A DNA stretch of 64,000 bases from Phytophthora colocasiae (taxonomy: Eukaryota > Oomycota > Peronosporomycetes > Peronosporales > Peronosporaceae): positions 1 through 64,000 of the forward strand of contig JAGKQI010000045.1 of NCBI GenBank assembly GCA_018806915.1, written 5' to 3'. Below are positions 10,427-20,855 of this stretch, one piece after another (the first letter of the stretch is position 1; every line of letters begins with the position of its first letter). The notes under the pieces were generated by a model, which was not told where the DNA came from, searched no databases, and saw nothing but the letters and a program-made list of their open reading frames with translations. The position numbers were made by a program, and so were the translations under genes.

Positions 10427-12130
10427 ATGCGGCCTCGTCGGGGTTGGAGCGCGCTACACTATCAACGCGCGATACTAGGCGTTCTATTGCTGAGTACTCT
10501 GCTCTACGCTGGTCTCATCGTGAGCTGGGTACAGCGGAGTCAAGACACAGTGAGCGACCAAATATTCCAACCGGAAAGTCTCAGCGTCACAAGTCTCCCA
10601 CGACTAGAGACACATGATAAAACAAACGTTGCAGTCCCTGGTACCAATCTACTTCGAGGCAATGGCCAATTATTCGGTGGTAATTCTCCCCAAACTGTCA
10701 ATGATTTACCATCAAATTCTTCGCAAGAGCGACGTTTAACATGTTTAGGCTGGAGAGCAACGGCGGACTGCAGCCCAAATGGAAGTCGTTTACCACAAAA
10801 CGACCAAGACTGTAACAGTTCAATATCAGACGGAACATCCGGCTACTGTGAGGTGAAAGACCTGGACTCTAACGAGAGTTTTAAGGTCATGAAGCGCACG
10901 TGTGATCGAGGTAACAAAGGAACCGTATTACGATGCAGCGATGCACCAGGATTCGCCAACTTTAGGGTGAAAGCACAGCAAATTATCGACAAAGTCCTCG
11001 TACCTGGATATACGCTACCGAAAAAGGAAGGTCCTCTGCAAGGAATCGTCATGGTGGTTTATCCGAAGCTGGTGGCGAGTGTGTACGCTACAGTTCAAGC
11101 ACTTCGGGAGGTTTTACACTGTCAGCTACCCATTGAAATCTGGATGCGACCTGATGAAATGAACAAAGTTCCAGGATCTCTCGAGCCGCTACTTAACCTG
11201 GCAAAGAATAAATCCTTCGGGGAAATAACGTTCGAAGCAATTCGACACCACCAAGCTGTTCAGTTCAACTCCAAGATTTTCGCCCTGTACAACAGTAAGT
11301 TCCAGCAAGTTTTGTTCTTAGACGCAGACAATGTCCCAGTCAAAGACCCCAGTTATTTGTTCTCGACAGCCGAGTTCCGGATGACGGGGGCGATTTTCTG
11401 GCCCGATTTTTGGCATCCAGAGCAGACAATTTTCTCTATCAACCAGACTTCACTGCTGTGGCAGCTAATGGATCAGCCTTTTGTTGATATGTTCGAACAG
11501 GAGAGTGGACAGCTTCTAATCGATCGAAAGCGACACGCAGGGCCTCTCGCTCTCGTCCTTTTCTACGGATTCCATTCGCCAAACTACTTTACCAGACTCA
11601 AATTGGCATGGGGAGACAAAGATTTATTTCGTTTTGCGTGGTTAAAGCTTGGTGCAAGTTTTCACATGATCGATACACTCCCAGCTGTAGCTGGAGAAGT
11701 TAATGGACAATGGTTTTGCGGAATGACAATGGCTCAGCACGATCCAAGTGGAAAAGTTCTCTTTTTGCACCGGAATCAACTCAAGTTAACTGGAGATGCC
11801 AAACTGGGGAAATTCGACTCCCGTCTGAAAAGCGTTTTTGAAAATTCCCCGCAACTCATTCTCAGCCAAGATGGATACCCTGATCCTGCGATATGGACCC
11901 ACTTAGTATCCGTTCGTAAAGGCACTCCACGTTCCGAGTACACTATCGTGAAGCACGGCGTAATGAACAGATTTACGGGTCTGCAACGATGTTTTGGCGG
12001 TCGAGAACTACACAAAAATCCACATTTTCACACCCAGAAATTTGAGGATCTAAGTTTTGCCGGATTGGAATTAAAACTTCGGCAGTTTGCTTTAGCCGGA
12101 GCTCAGCTTCAACAGAAGAAAAGGCCCTAG
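10427..12130 (+). CDS. Type II membrane glycosyltransferase, MNN1/GT71-like
   Basis: A 567-residue member. The open frame runs back to 10340 without an ATG, so the first in-frame ATG at 10427 is chosen; this puts the membrane anchor at about residues 15-34 behind a basic tail (MRPRRGW). All six module cysteines are present, with GSR in place of GPR. DxD is Asp299 in VLFLDADNVPVKDP. EQESGQLL, GDKDLFRFAW and CGMTMAQHD are present (Ala for the usual Val in MVQHD). It lacks the basic insertion after KLTG and belongs with the loci at 13816, 19581 and 53590. Its stop is 39 bp from that of the convergent gene at 12170. Confidence 0.9.
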   Translation: MRPRRGWSALHYQRAILGVLLLSTLLYAGLIVSWVQRSQDTVSDQIFQPESLSVTSLPRLETHDKTNVAVPGTNLLRGNGQLFGGNSPQTVNDLPSNSSQERRLTCLGWRATADCSPNGSRLPQNDQDCNSSISDGTSGYCEVKDLDSNESFKVMKRTCDRGNKGTVLRCSDAPGFANFRVKAQQIIDKVLVPGYTLPKKEGPLQGIVMVVYPKLVASVYATVQALREVLHCQLPIEIWMRPDEMNKVPGSLEPLLNLAKNKSFGEITFEAIRHHQAVQFNSKIFALYNSKFQQVLFLDADNVPVKDPSYLFSTAEFRMTGAIFWPDFWHPEQTIFSINQTSLLWQLMDQPFVDMFEQESGQLLIDRKRHAGPLALVLFYGFHSPNYFTRLKLAWGDKDLFRFAWLKLGASFHMIDTLPAVAGEVNGQWFCGMTMAQHDPSGKVLFLHRNQLKLTGDAKLGKFDSRLKSVFENSPQLILSQDGYPDPAIWTHLVSVRKGTPRSEYTIVKHGVMNRFTGLQRCFGGRELHKNPHFHTQKFEDLSFAGLELKLRQFALAGAQLQQKKRP

Positions 12131-12169
12131 CGAAATCAAACTTAGTCTGCGTTGTGTGTATTTGTTACT

Positions 12170-13624
12170 CTAAGTGTACGTTTCGCAATGGTCCAGCGAG
12201 CCAAGAACTCCCATAGCAAGTCCAAGAAAATGAACTCGTCGGCGTAATAGATTCGGGGAGAAATGTTTCGGTAGTAGAACGGCTCCCATTCCAACTAGAC
12301 ACTCAGTATTGAACTTCTTGTCTGGATACGCTTTGGTGTTAATCTGTCTTCTCTTTTGTGCAGGAGTCATTTGCGTCGGAATTGTGTTGAATAAGTTGTT
12401 CTGCTTCGCTTTGCGAATAAATCCAATGCCTTGAGGGTACGGGTCGATCAGCGCCTTGCCGTTCATGTACAGTACTTCTGCCGTCTCGTTCGAGCCTTCA
12501 ACTGGCATGAACTGGAGAATACTACCACAGAGAGTGTCTGGGTGGTTCTTCAAATCTTCATTCGGCATGGAATCCACAACACTCACACCCCAAGGGGAAA
12601 AGAAATAGGGAACACGAGCCATTTCGAACGCTAACCAGAACGTTTCCTTATCTCCCCATGAATACGTAAAGCGAAAACGCTCTTCAGTAATGAACCAGAG
12701 CAAAATATCCATCACAGCTTTTCCTGCACGTTGTTTGTCAATCAGCACCATAGATGAATCCATTTCGTGGATCGATTTGCCATTAAACGCGAAGGTGTTG
12801 AGCATGTGCTGCGAAGGAGCGAAGCCTTCAGAAACGTTGAATCTCGAGTAGTTAAACGTATGCAGCAGTTTACGCACATACAGCTCTCCAGTGTCATTTC
12901 CAGTGAGGAATCGCCTGGCTGTAATGACACGGTCGTAAAAGAACGTAGTACCAGTGTTCTTGTATCCATCCAGGTTTCGTACTACTGCAGGGTTCCTCAA
13001 AATCACATCATCCACATCCAGTAACATTACATGACGAACGTCTGTGTGGTACATTGCAAGCGGTTTGATCCACCAACTTCGGAACTTGGATGCCATGTCA
13101 TTAGAAATAATTCCACGATGCGAAAGATCGGAGCAAACATCCACGAGTTCCACACGGTTGTCCAGGCTAAATAGAAGCTCCACCGAACGATCCGAGAGTT
13201 CATTACCACAGTGATACACCTGGATGAGCTCATGATTGCCTAGACAGCGCAGTTCTCGAAGAAGAGATAAACCCATATTCAGCATAGCATCGTGCAAGCA
13301 AACCATCACTGCTCGCTCCCGACCGACACTCCGGTCAAAAGTCTTCCCTCGTCTGTAGAATGAAGAAGTCGGGTGGATAGCAGTTCCCACACTGTTTTCG
13401 AACGCTGCAGTGTCCATCTTCCAGTCAAGATGCGAGTGGTTGTACGTAGAGGCGCCCAAGTTGTCTGGAAGGATAGACACATTATTCAGGAGCTTCGTGT
13501 TGACGTAGATAGTTGTTGCTAGAATACTCGCGATAGCCACCAGCAAGACCAACGGTGTCCTAGAAGTCTTGAAGACACTCTGCCCCGTAGTCATCTTCGT
13601 TTCTAAACCTCCACTGGCCTTCAT
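12170..13624 (-). CDS. Glycosyltransferase, DVDD subfamily (GT71-like)
   Basis: A 484-residue type II membrane protein with its anchor at about 24-40. It lacks the six-Cys module and goes from stem directly to the catalytic domain: AVMVCLHDAMLNMGLSLLRE, then VMLLDVDDVILRNP with Asp203 and Asp205/206 as the DxD. HEMDSSMVLIDK occupies the place of EQESGQLLIDR, SWGDKETFWLAF that of GDKDLFRLAW, and CGSILQF that of CGMTMVQ. These matching blocks show common ancestry with the array's main family, but the substrate may differ. Closest relative here is the gene at 17798. The start is an ATG at 13624. On its strand, CTCCCATTCCTAGATT about 20-35 bp upstream resembles the oomycete initiator element; this is a weak match. 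Confidence 0.87.
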   Translation of the reverse strand: MKASGGLETKMTTGQSVFKTSRTPLVLLVAIASILATTIYVNTKLLNNVSILPDNLGASTYNHSHLDWKMDTAAFENSVGTAIHPTSSFYRRGKTFDRSVGRERAVMVCLHDAMLNMGLSLLRELRCLGNHELIQVYHCGNELSDRSVELLFSLDNRVELVDVCSDLSHRGIISNDMASKFRSWWIKPLAMYHTDVRHVMLLDVDDVILRNPAVVRNLDGYKNTGTTFFYDRVITARRFLTGNDTGELYVRKLLHTFNYSRFNVSEGFAPSQHMLNTFAFNGKSIHEMDSSMVLIDKQRAGKAVMDILLWFITEERFRFTYSWGDKETFWLAFEMARVPYFFSPWGVSVVDSMPNEDLKNHPDTLCGSILQFMPVEGSNETAEVLYMNGKALIDPYPQGIGFIRKAKQNNLFNTIPTQMTPAQKRRQINTKAYPDKKFNTECLVGMGAVLLPKHFSPNLLRRRVHFLGLAMGVLGSLDHCETYT

Positions 13625-13815
13625 GACAAGAGTCTAATCTAGGAATGGGAGCTTATTCCCATTTCCACCTGCATCGACTTTCGGGATTGTGAGTGCTTGG
13701 GTTTGGGAAGTGACCACACGCCGTCCGGTCTGGAACAACCAGAAATTTTCCTCGAGATCATCGCCACAACGTCTGTGGCTTTGCTCAGTTTTAGTTAGAT
13801 TCAAATCCCCACAAC

Positions 13816-15438
13816 ATGAATGAGGAAGAGGGTCGCAGCGCAAGAAAGCCCAATCGTGCCGCTGTAGTGTCGGAGCGGCGGCTCATTCTCTCGTTACTCT
13901 GCATTTTGATGGCCAGCACTGTTCTATGGTGGGTGATATTGTTCTGGGAGGCAAGTACTACCCCTACACAGCGCATTTTCAAGTTTCAAGTTGCCAACGA
14001 CACAAAAAGCGCTATAAATCTACCATCAGGAATGACGGAGGTACGAGAATTCAAGTGTCTTGGGTGGAGAGCTACTGAAGGCTGCAGTCCAGACGGCCCT
14101 CGCAACCCACAAGGCGACTTGAATTGCAGCAGTGAGATTCCAAAATCTGCGTCAGGTTATTGTGAAATCGAGGATCGAAACTCCAGCAAGAGATTCCGTG
14201 TTATGAAGCGTATCTGTGGAAATTCTAAGAGTGGCGCTGTCTATCGATGCTCAGACGCTCCCGGGTTTGCTAATTTCCATGCCAAGGCGCAGTTATTAGT
14301 GGCGAAAACCCAAGAACCTGGTTTTGCTTTACCAAATGTTGGAACTGTAACTGAATTTCCCAGTCGAGGAATTGTCATGGTGGTGTATCCCGCACTGGTA
14401 CCAAGTGCGTATGCTACACTCCGAGCTATCCGAGACATCTTCGGGTGCAAATTGCCAATTGAAGTTTGGTTCGTACGGGATGAAATGAGGAAATACCCAG
14501 AAAGTCTTGCCCCACTTCAAAATCTACAGCATAACACGACTATCGATTTGAAATTCAGAGAAATCGAGACGAACGGTAAATCCATCCGATTCGAAAGCAA
14601 GATATACGCCATCTACAACAGCCACTTCGATCAAATCCTCTTCTTAGACGCCGACAATGTCCCTGTTCGGGATCCGAGTTTCCTCTTCGACACACCAGAG
14701 TTCGTGAAAATGGGCGCCGTCTTCTGGCCAGACTATTGGCACCCCCAGAACACCATGTTCCATATCAATTCCAATTCTCTTGTCTGGGAGTTGCTGGATA
14801 TGTCGTTCGTCGACATGTTTGAGCAGGAAAGCGGTCAACTTCTTCTTGACCGTCGGCGGCATGCTGCACCCATTCAACTTGCAGCGTTTTACGCCTTCCA
14901 CGAGCCAAATTACTTTCAAAAACAGCATTTAGCCTGGGGCGACAAAGATCTTTTCTGATTCGCGTGGTTAAAGCTCCAATTCCCGTTCTTCATGATTCAA
15001 ACCCCGCCCGCTATTGCTGGAATGGTGATCGGTTGGTCTTTTTGCGGGATGACAATGGTGCAGCATGATGCAAGTGGGGAGGTGCTTTTCCTGCACAGAA
15101 ATCAACGCAAACTTTTGGGAAAACCCCACCCGAAAGTTGTCGAAGACATGGAGAAGGGTTTAATTGATTCACTGCCGAACGATGGCTACCCAGATCCTGA
15201 AATTTGGACCCACTTGCTTTCCTTCCGGGATAAAACTCCGCGTTCTCAGTATATCGTGAAGGGGGGCAGCGGACTATCAGGTTTCCCGGAGTGGCAGCGT
15301 TGCTACGGTCGAGTAGAACTGGATAGAAGCCCGTATTTCTATGCTCAGAAGTTCTCAGACCTGAGCTGTGGAGGACTTGAGAAACACCTGCGTCAGTTTG
15401 CGTTTGAGGCAGTGTTACTTCAAAATGGAATAGTGTAG
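13816..15438 (+). pseudogene. Glycosyltransferase with a single in-frame TGA
   Basis: From ATG 13816 the frame is that of a complete main-family GT: anchor about 23-43, six module cysteines, DxD at Asp278. It is interrupted once, by TGA at 14956-14958 inside the GDKDLF-R-FAWLKL block. Relatives have Arg there, so CGA to TGA is the simplest explanation. Downstream the same frame continues cleanly to a TAG at 15436-15438 through CGMTMVQHD, FLHRN, YPDPEIWTHLL and the C-terminus (540 residues if the TGA were decoded). The predicted product stops at residue 380, losing the C-terminal third of the catalytic domain. Decay is very recent, or the TGA is an assembly or allelic difference. It shares a 191-bp intergenic region head-to-head with the gene at 12170. 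Confidence 0.9.
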
Positions 15439-16161
15439 ATGCTACTGTACAAGTATTGCTGTTAATTCTTTGTTGAATTCTTTTTGGTTGAACATCAGTT
15501 AGATGCACGAAGAGAAACACTGAGTTTCATCGAAGTTGAGATAAATTAGCTATACTCAATTCAACTTACACTGAAAACGCGTTCAAAACCATGTTTTTAT
15601 TGTTTCATAGTAAGACCTCTCTTTAATCCAAGGAGACTTGGCATCGTACTCAGTAAAACAAATACGGGCCAAGAACATTCTGAATATTTTGTTCAGCGAT
15701 ACGCCCACGAGGAAAGCCATTGCTTGATCATGCAGTATCATTTGAAATGGTGACGATCTACGTAGCACTACTGTAACTTGGCTCCGTGGGGGCGACTAGG
15801 ACCTCGTTTGTTTTGCAGAGCTAAATCCCGCTGGACCTCACTTGGACTACCGGTAGTAATCGACTTAATCCCCACGCTGTCCTCGTCAAGACATTGCATC
15901 GTGCTATACTAGAGGTGGAATCCTCCAGGTGGCGGCAGAAAACGACTGGGATGTTGTGAAAAGGAAAGTAAGGTTGGTCTTAATCCAGGACTTTTAGGCC
16001 TTCCAACAATTCGTTCACAAGAACATGTATCCAACGCTGTTTATCCACACTGGTGGAGCAGTGGAAACAGACGTTCGCTCTATACTTTGGCGAGGTGCAA
16101 GGGAAACCCAGTCCTGTTGTCCGTGGTCTTCACCCAGGGCAATATGTTTTTTTAGTTAAAG
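15439..16161. other. Intergenic region without recognisable gene
   Basis: About 720 bp with no convincing coding sequence on either strand and no similarity I can see to the GT family or the retrotransposons. It presumably holds the 3' end of the pseudogene on the left and the promoter of the gene starting near 16162. Confidence 0.5.
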
Positions 16162-17577
16162 ATGGAAGCCATTGGCGCGAGCGAGAACCTGCTACCCAAA
16201 ACTAGAATCAGACCCAGGCAAAAGCCCATGAAGGGTAGGACAATAGTTATGGTGGGTACGGAGTCGGCGATGGAATCCACGGTGGGTTGCTGCCAGCCGT
16301 TCGCTGAAGCTCACACCTCAATTTCCCAAGACCCGAAGACTCAGTAGGAAGTCTGGAACGTTCAAACTTGAGGGTCGAGTTAAGATGGAAGGGAAACCAC
16401 CTGGTCTAGTCGACATTAAGGCTGTAAGCGTTGATACGCCACTAGCGGGCGTGAAGATTGAAGGCATCACTACGTTCACCTCGCGAAAGGATACGTCGTT
16501 CCGGTTTATGTTCAGTATCGCTGATGACAAGATCAATGTCTGGCTGGAAGATCGCAAGTCTAAGTTGCGCTGGTACGTGTATTTCTTTAACTGTCACGGT
16601 AACACGGTAACATGCTCCGTTGGCTATATTCTAGGGAGAGCGGTTATCTGAGCATGGGGGATTTTGTGACGAACGATAATATCATCGGAAAGGCTACTCT
16701 AAAAGACTACGCACACGTACGTACGTCTCTTAGTTCAGAAAATATGAACTTCAGGAAATAACTTTTTTTTGATCGACTCAATTGTACATAGTTTTTCAAG
16801 ACAGCACTTGAGGGAACGCTTGGTGGAACCACAACCAACGTGCACCAACGGCAACTGATCGATGAGGAGAATGGACAACTACAATTGACAATTGTGGCAA
16901 AATTGGTGGTACTCGATTTGGCGTGGTCGTTGTCGTATGCGTTTACGCTAGTTCCCATTGCCACAGCCCAAATTGACCTGATTGAATCCAGATTGTTCGA
17001 CGTTGAGGAAAATCTTGGGCGACTCGATATCCTTGAAAAAGGATTGGCTGAGGCTATCGCTAAGGTTGATGAGAAGCTGGAAACTCGGATCCTTGAATTG
17101 GAATCGAAAATGGAGGCGAAGTTGAGAGCTCTGACGCCATCACTGACTGAGTTTGAATCGGTCACGGTTCTTCATGATGCTTATGTGGAATGGAAACCTG
17201 TTACGTCGAATGCTTTTGCAGTGGAAAATGGCAACACAATTCGTGTCCGTTGTTCTGGAACGTACCTAGTCGTTGTACAGGTTGCGTACCCTATGCAATC
17301 CTATGGGGCTATCAGCATGAGCTTGAACGGCAAAGAAGTGATTCAGACATCTCTCCCTGCGCACGTACTGAACCGCCAAACCTTTGGCTGTGCATCATGG
17401 GGAATGAACTTAGCCAAGAACGATACGCTCTCACTGCTGGCCTACAATATTATGTCCAACGCCACCGGCTCCAAGATGGTGATCATTAAGCTAGCAAATG
17501 CGCAAGACGATCCGCTCCTCCTGAATATGACCGATGCGTCTGAGATCGACATCAACACATGCATGCTTGAAGATTAA
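16162..17577 (+). CDS. Intron-containing protein of unknown function, coiled coil
   Basis: The only clear non-GT host gene in the array. Supported exons are 16385(or earlier)-16572, 16635-16716 and 16801-17577. The introns 16573-16634 (62 bp, GTACGT...TCTAG) and 16717-16800 (84 bp, GTACGT...TTTTTCAAG) join in frame to give ...SKLRWESGYLSMG... and ...LKDYAHTALEG... . The protein is 348 residues if it starts at ATG 16385. A short frame from ATG 16162 (MEAIGASENLLPKTRIRP) is probably the true N-terminus, joined by an intron or frameshift I cannot place. The middle (AQIDLIESRL...SKMEAKLRAL) is a charged coiled coil. The last 140 residues look beta-rich and could be a C1q/TNF-like jelly roll; that is a guess from pattern. 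No signal peptide seen. Confidence 0.72.
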
Positions 17578-17797
17578 ATGCGGTCGTGAATCGGGGCGTT
17601 TGCCGATTCCATTAAGGATCTGACCCACATTTCTACACGTGACATGACGGCGATTAGTGATGCTTCAAGCAAAACTCTCCTCTTTTACAAAAAAAAACAA
17701 GCTTGAACACATTTTAATGTGCTAAGAACAGCGTAGCTATCACTTCCTTTTCTTTTCGTATGTGTACGTCCTTAACTTCTTGAATCGTACTTTACAG

Positions 17798-19225
17798 CTA
17801 TATACCTTTGCCGTCGTAAGTCTCGCAATGCTGTAGTGATTCAGGGACGTCCATCGATATCCCAAAAAAGTGCAGACGACGCCGTAATAGATTGTGTCTG
17901 AAAGCGTTTGGCAAAGGTGTCGAACCCATTCCTACCATACACTCAATATTGAAAGTCTCTCGTGGATATGCTGTAGCATTCACTTCTCTTCGATGCTGAC
18001 GAGGTGTCATTTGAGTTGGTAGCAGGTTGAACAGATTGTTCTGCTTAGCCTTCCGAATGTAGCTAACACCTTGAGGATACGGATCAATTAGAGCTTTGCC
18101 ATTGATATACAAAACTTCAGCCTCCATTGTTTTAGCAGGAAAGAACTGTAAAATACTCCCACAAAGCGTATCCGGATGTCTCTTCAAGTCTTCATTCGGC
18201 ACCGAATCCACCACACTAACTCCCCATGGAGAGAAGAAGTAGGGCTTGTGGGCCACTTCAAACGCTAGCCAAAACGTCTCCTTATCTCCCCATGAGTACT
18301 TGAAGCGGAATCTCTCTTTTGTGATAAACCACAAGATAATATCCATAACCACTTGACCAGCACGCTCCTTGTCAATAAAAACCATGGATGAATCCATTTC
18401 GTGACAGGATTTACCTTGGTACGCGAATGAGTTGAGTACATGATCGGACGGATCAAAGCCTCTAGTCACATTAAACTTCTTATAGTTAAAGTCCAAAAGT
18501 AATCTCCGCAGATAATATCTGTTGTGGTCGTTGCCATTGAGAAACTTGTGCTTGTGAACTACACGGTCATAGAAGAAAGTCGTTCCAGTTGCCGCATATC
18601 CATCCAGATCCCTTACAACTGCAGGGTCTTTCAAGATAACATCATCCACATCTAATAGCATCACGTGACGCACATCCGTGTGGTACATTGCTAGCGGTTT
18701 AATCCACCAACTACGGAATTCCACTGCCATTTCTTTTGAAATTATCCCACGAGATGAAAGATCCGAACAAACGTCCACAAGCTCCACACGGTCATCAAGA
18801 CGGAAAATGAGCTGAACAGATTCATCCGATAGCTCGTCACGACCGCAATGATACACCTGAATGAGCTCTTTATTATCTAAACAGCGCAGCTCCCGGATAA
18901 GGGATAACCCCATGTCCAATACCCCATCATGCATACAGATCAACACTGCTCGGTCTCGACTTACAGCGACGTCAAAGTTCGTTCCTCTCTGGTAAAAAGG
19001 AGTAGCAGGGTGTAGGTTATCGCTCACGAGCGCAACATTAGCCTTCCGTTGAGCTTTGATACTGTACGTTCGAGCTTGGAAAGAGTCGAAGCTGTCACTT
19101 AACCCGATCGACGAATTCCCCAATAGTCTCGAGTTGATGTAGACGGTTGACAGCAGGATACTCGCGATACTCGCAATCAGCAGCAACGGTACAGGAAAGC
19201 GCAGTCGTCGGACAGAGAGAGCCAT
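17798..19225 (-). CDS. Glycosyltransferase, DVDD subfamily (GT71-like)
   Basis: A 475-residue paralogue of the gene at 12170 and close to it throughout. Anchor at about 9-29, DxD in VMLLDVDDVILKDP (Asp192), then HEMDSSMVFIDK, SWGDKETFWLAF, CGSILQF and LYINGKALIDPYPQG. ATG 19225 is used; the four upstream codons begin with a non-ATG. It has no cysteine module. Its C-terminus (CMVGMGSTPLPN..) keeps the same trailing Cys and HCE motif as its paralogue. The two paralogues are separated by one main-family pseudogene and the unrelated gene at 16162, so this subfamily duplicated within the array. A short A-rich run near 17690 lies beyond its stop and holds no gene. Confidence 0.88.
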   Translation of the reverse strand: MALSVRRLRFPVPLLLIASIASILLSTVYINSRLLGNSSIGLSDSFDSFQARTYSIKAQRKANVALVSDNLHPATPFYQRGTNFDVAVSRDRAVLICMHDGVLDMGLSLIRELRCLDNKELIQVYHCGRDELSDESVQLIFRLDDRVELVDVCSDLSSRGIISKEMAVEFRSWWIKPLAMYHTDVRHVMLLDVDDVILKDPAVVRDLDGYAATGTTFFYDRVVHKHKFLNGNDHNRYYLRRLLLDFNYKKFNVTRGFDPSDHVLNSFAYQGKSCHEMDSSMVFIDKERAGQVVMDIILWFITKERFRFKYSWGDKETFWLAFEVAHKPYFFSPWGVSVVDSVPNEDLKRHPDTLCGSILQFFPAKTMEAEVLYINGKALIDPYPQGVSYIRKAKQNNLFNLLPTQMTPRQHRREVNATAYPRETFNIECMVGMGSTPLPNAFRHNLLRRRLHFFGISMDVPESLQHCETYDGKGI

Positions 19226-19441
19226 GAAAATCGTCAATTGGGTGTGGGTTATTCAACCGCCGATGCGATAACGGATACCTCCTGTCGGACTATCAGTTGC
19301 ATCCTGGATAAAACGGTCGACAAATGCCACCAGAGGCTACTGCGTTGGGTCGGTGCTACCGACTCGGTGGACACGATAAAGAGCGAAATGCACGTCCCTG
19401 ATCTGATGATGCGACGTCGGTATGACACTTAGATAATCTCA

Positions 19442-19468
19442 TCAACGTGCCAAGGACAGGCACGTTGA
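19442..19468. repeat. Hairpin, 10-bp perfect stem
   Basis: TCAACGTGCC, 7-nt loop, GGCACGTTGA, in the 355-bp head-to-head space between the GT genes starting at 19225 (minus) and 19581 (plus). Function unknown; it could be a palindromic regulatory site or chance. Nothing else is recognised in 19226-19580. Confidence 0.45.
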
Positions 19469-19580
19469 CGTTTTATTCCGGCTGCGACTATCGAACGTCA
19501 GCGTCGGGTGATCCAAATGCTCTTCTTGAGCCTGGGCGTTGTCCTTCTTGGCTTTGGTCATATCAGGATTTTCTACTGCA

Positions 19581-20823
19581 ATGGTAATGAGTGCAGCTTT
19601 GGAGCCCACGAAGACCAACATTCGCTCTGGACGAGCTCGTCGGTGGAGACCTTGGTTAATTGGGGGTCTAGTGCTCTGCAACGTCCTGTACCTCGCGCTA
19701 GGCATCATGTTGACTATCCGAAGTCCAGATAAAATCCACCTTCGCGAGAATATTCTTCTGGATGACCTCGTGTTCGGCAAACTCCACGCTGATTCCACAC
19801 CTGTAACTACCGTTCGTCAACTCAAGTGTCTGGGATGGAGAAATACGGGTGGGTGCAGTCCTGAAGGCCCACGTGAACCTGAAAAGGATCTGGACTGTGA
19901 GAGTAAAATCCCTGACGGATTTTCAGGTTTCTGCGAGGTTGAGGACCAAGACACCCACGAGACTTTTGCAGTGATGCGTCGCACATGTGCTAAAGGGAAA
20001 CCTGGAGCTGTTATTCGATGTGCTGATGCTCCAGGCTTTTTCAACTTTCGAGCTGAAATGCAGCAAGCGATCGACAAGACACTCAAGTCAGGCTTTGAGC
20101 TTCCGAATATTAACAACAGACAGCATCAAAGAGGAATCGTTCTGGTGGTTTATCCTGCTTTAATTCCAAGCGCATATGCCACACTTCGAGCACTGAGAGA
20201 AGTACACGGGTCCAGACTTCCTATTGAGATTTGGTCTCGTCCGACGTGCTCCTGGAGCATTAAATCCGTTGAAAGCTCTGGCCCTGAATGATACTCGAGG
20301 AGGGATGACATTCCGACAGATAAATCATCCTCGAGCTGTTGGCTACGCAGCTAAAGTCCACGCCATTTATCACAGTCACTTCGAGCAAATATTATTCCTA
20401 GATGCTGACAACGTACCAGTTCGAGATCCAAGTTATCTGTTTGAATTACCGGAATATCTCCGGTCTGGAGCCGTCTTCTGGCCGGATTATTGGCACCCTG
20501 ATCATTCCATCTTCTTCATAAATCAAGACTCTCTCGTCTGGCAATTGTTGGATCTTCCACCAAACAGCACAGACACGTTCCCAGATCCAGCTATGTGGAC
20601 GCATTTGCTGTCGTTTCGAAGTTCTTCACCGCGTGCAAAGTACGTCATTCAAGGCCACTGGGAATCTCAATTCTCAGACAAACGACGTTGTTTCGGACGC
20701 CGAGAAATGGATAAAAATCCGGATTTCTATTCGGAAAAGTTCGCAGATTCAAGTTTCTCGAGCCTTGAAACAAGCCTCCGAAGGTTTGCAATGGAAGCAG
20801 CACAGTTTGACAAGAAAGGGTAA
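19581..20823 (+). pseudogene. Glycosyltransferase pseudogene, frameshift and internal deletion
   Basis: ATG at 19581 (another at 19587) starts a main-family GT with anchor, all six module cysteines and GIVLVVYPALIPSAYATLR. A frameshift near 20245, just after LPIEIW, moves the frame; the downstream frame reads PGALNPLKAL and has an intact LFLDADNVPVRDP. Then LVWQLLDLPP runs straight into NSTDTFPDPAMWTHLL. The segment carrying EQESGQLL, GDKDLFR, CGMTMVQHD and KLTG (roughly 125 residues) is deleted. The C-terminus to the stop at 20823 is preserved. Both lesions remove function. It is a relative of the genes at 10427 and 53590, and its stop is 32 bp from that of the gene at 20856. Confidence 0.9.
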
Positions 20824-20855
20824 AGAGGAACAAGATATCGTTCTTGTTTAGTTGT

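Noticed and set aside
13625..13815. Oomycete initiator elements in the shared promoter
   Set aside because: Only partial matches to the published GCTCATT-type consensus were seen, too weak to list as separate sites.
14956..14958. TGA as a selenocysteine or programmed readthrough codon
   Set aside because: Relatives have Arg, not Cys, at this place, and no special downstream structure was evident; a CGA to TGA change is simpler.
17690..17705. Poly(A)-like run after the gene ending at 17577, as a sign of retroposition
   Set aside because: The gene keeps introns and the A-run is only about ten bases, so it is not a processed copy.
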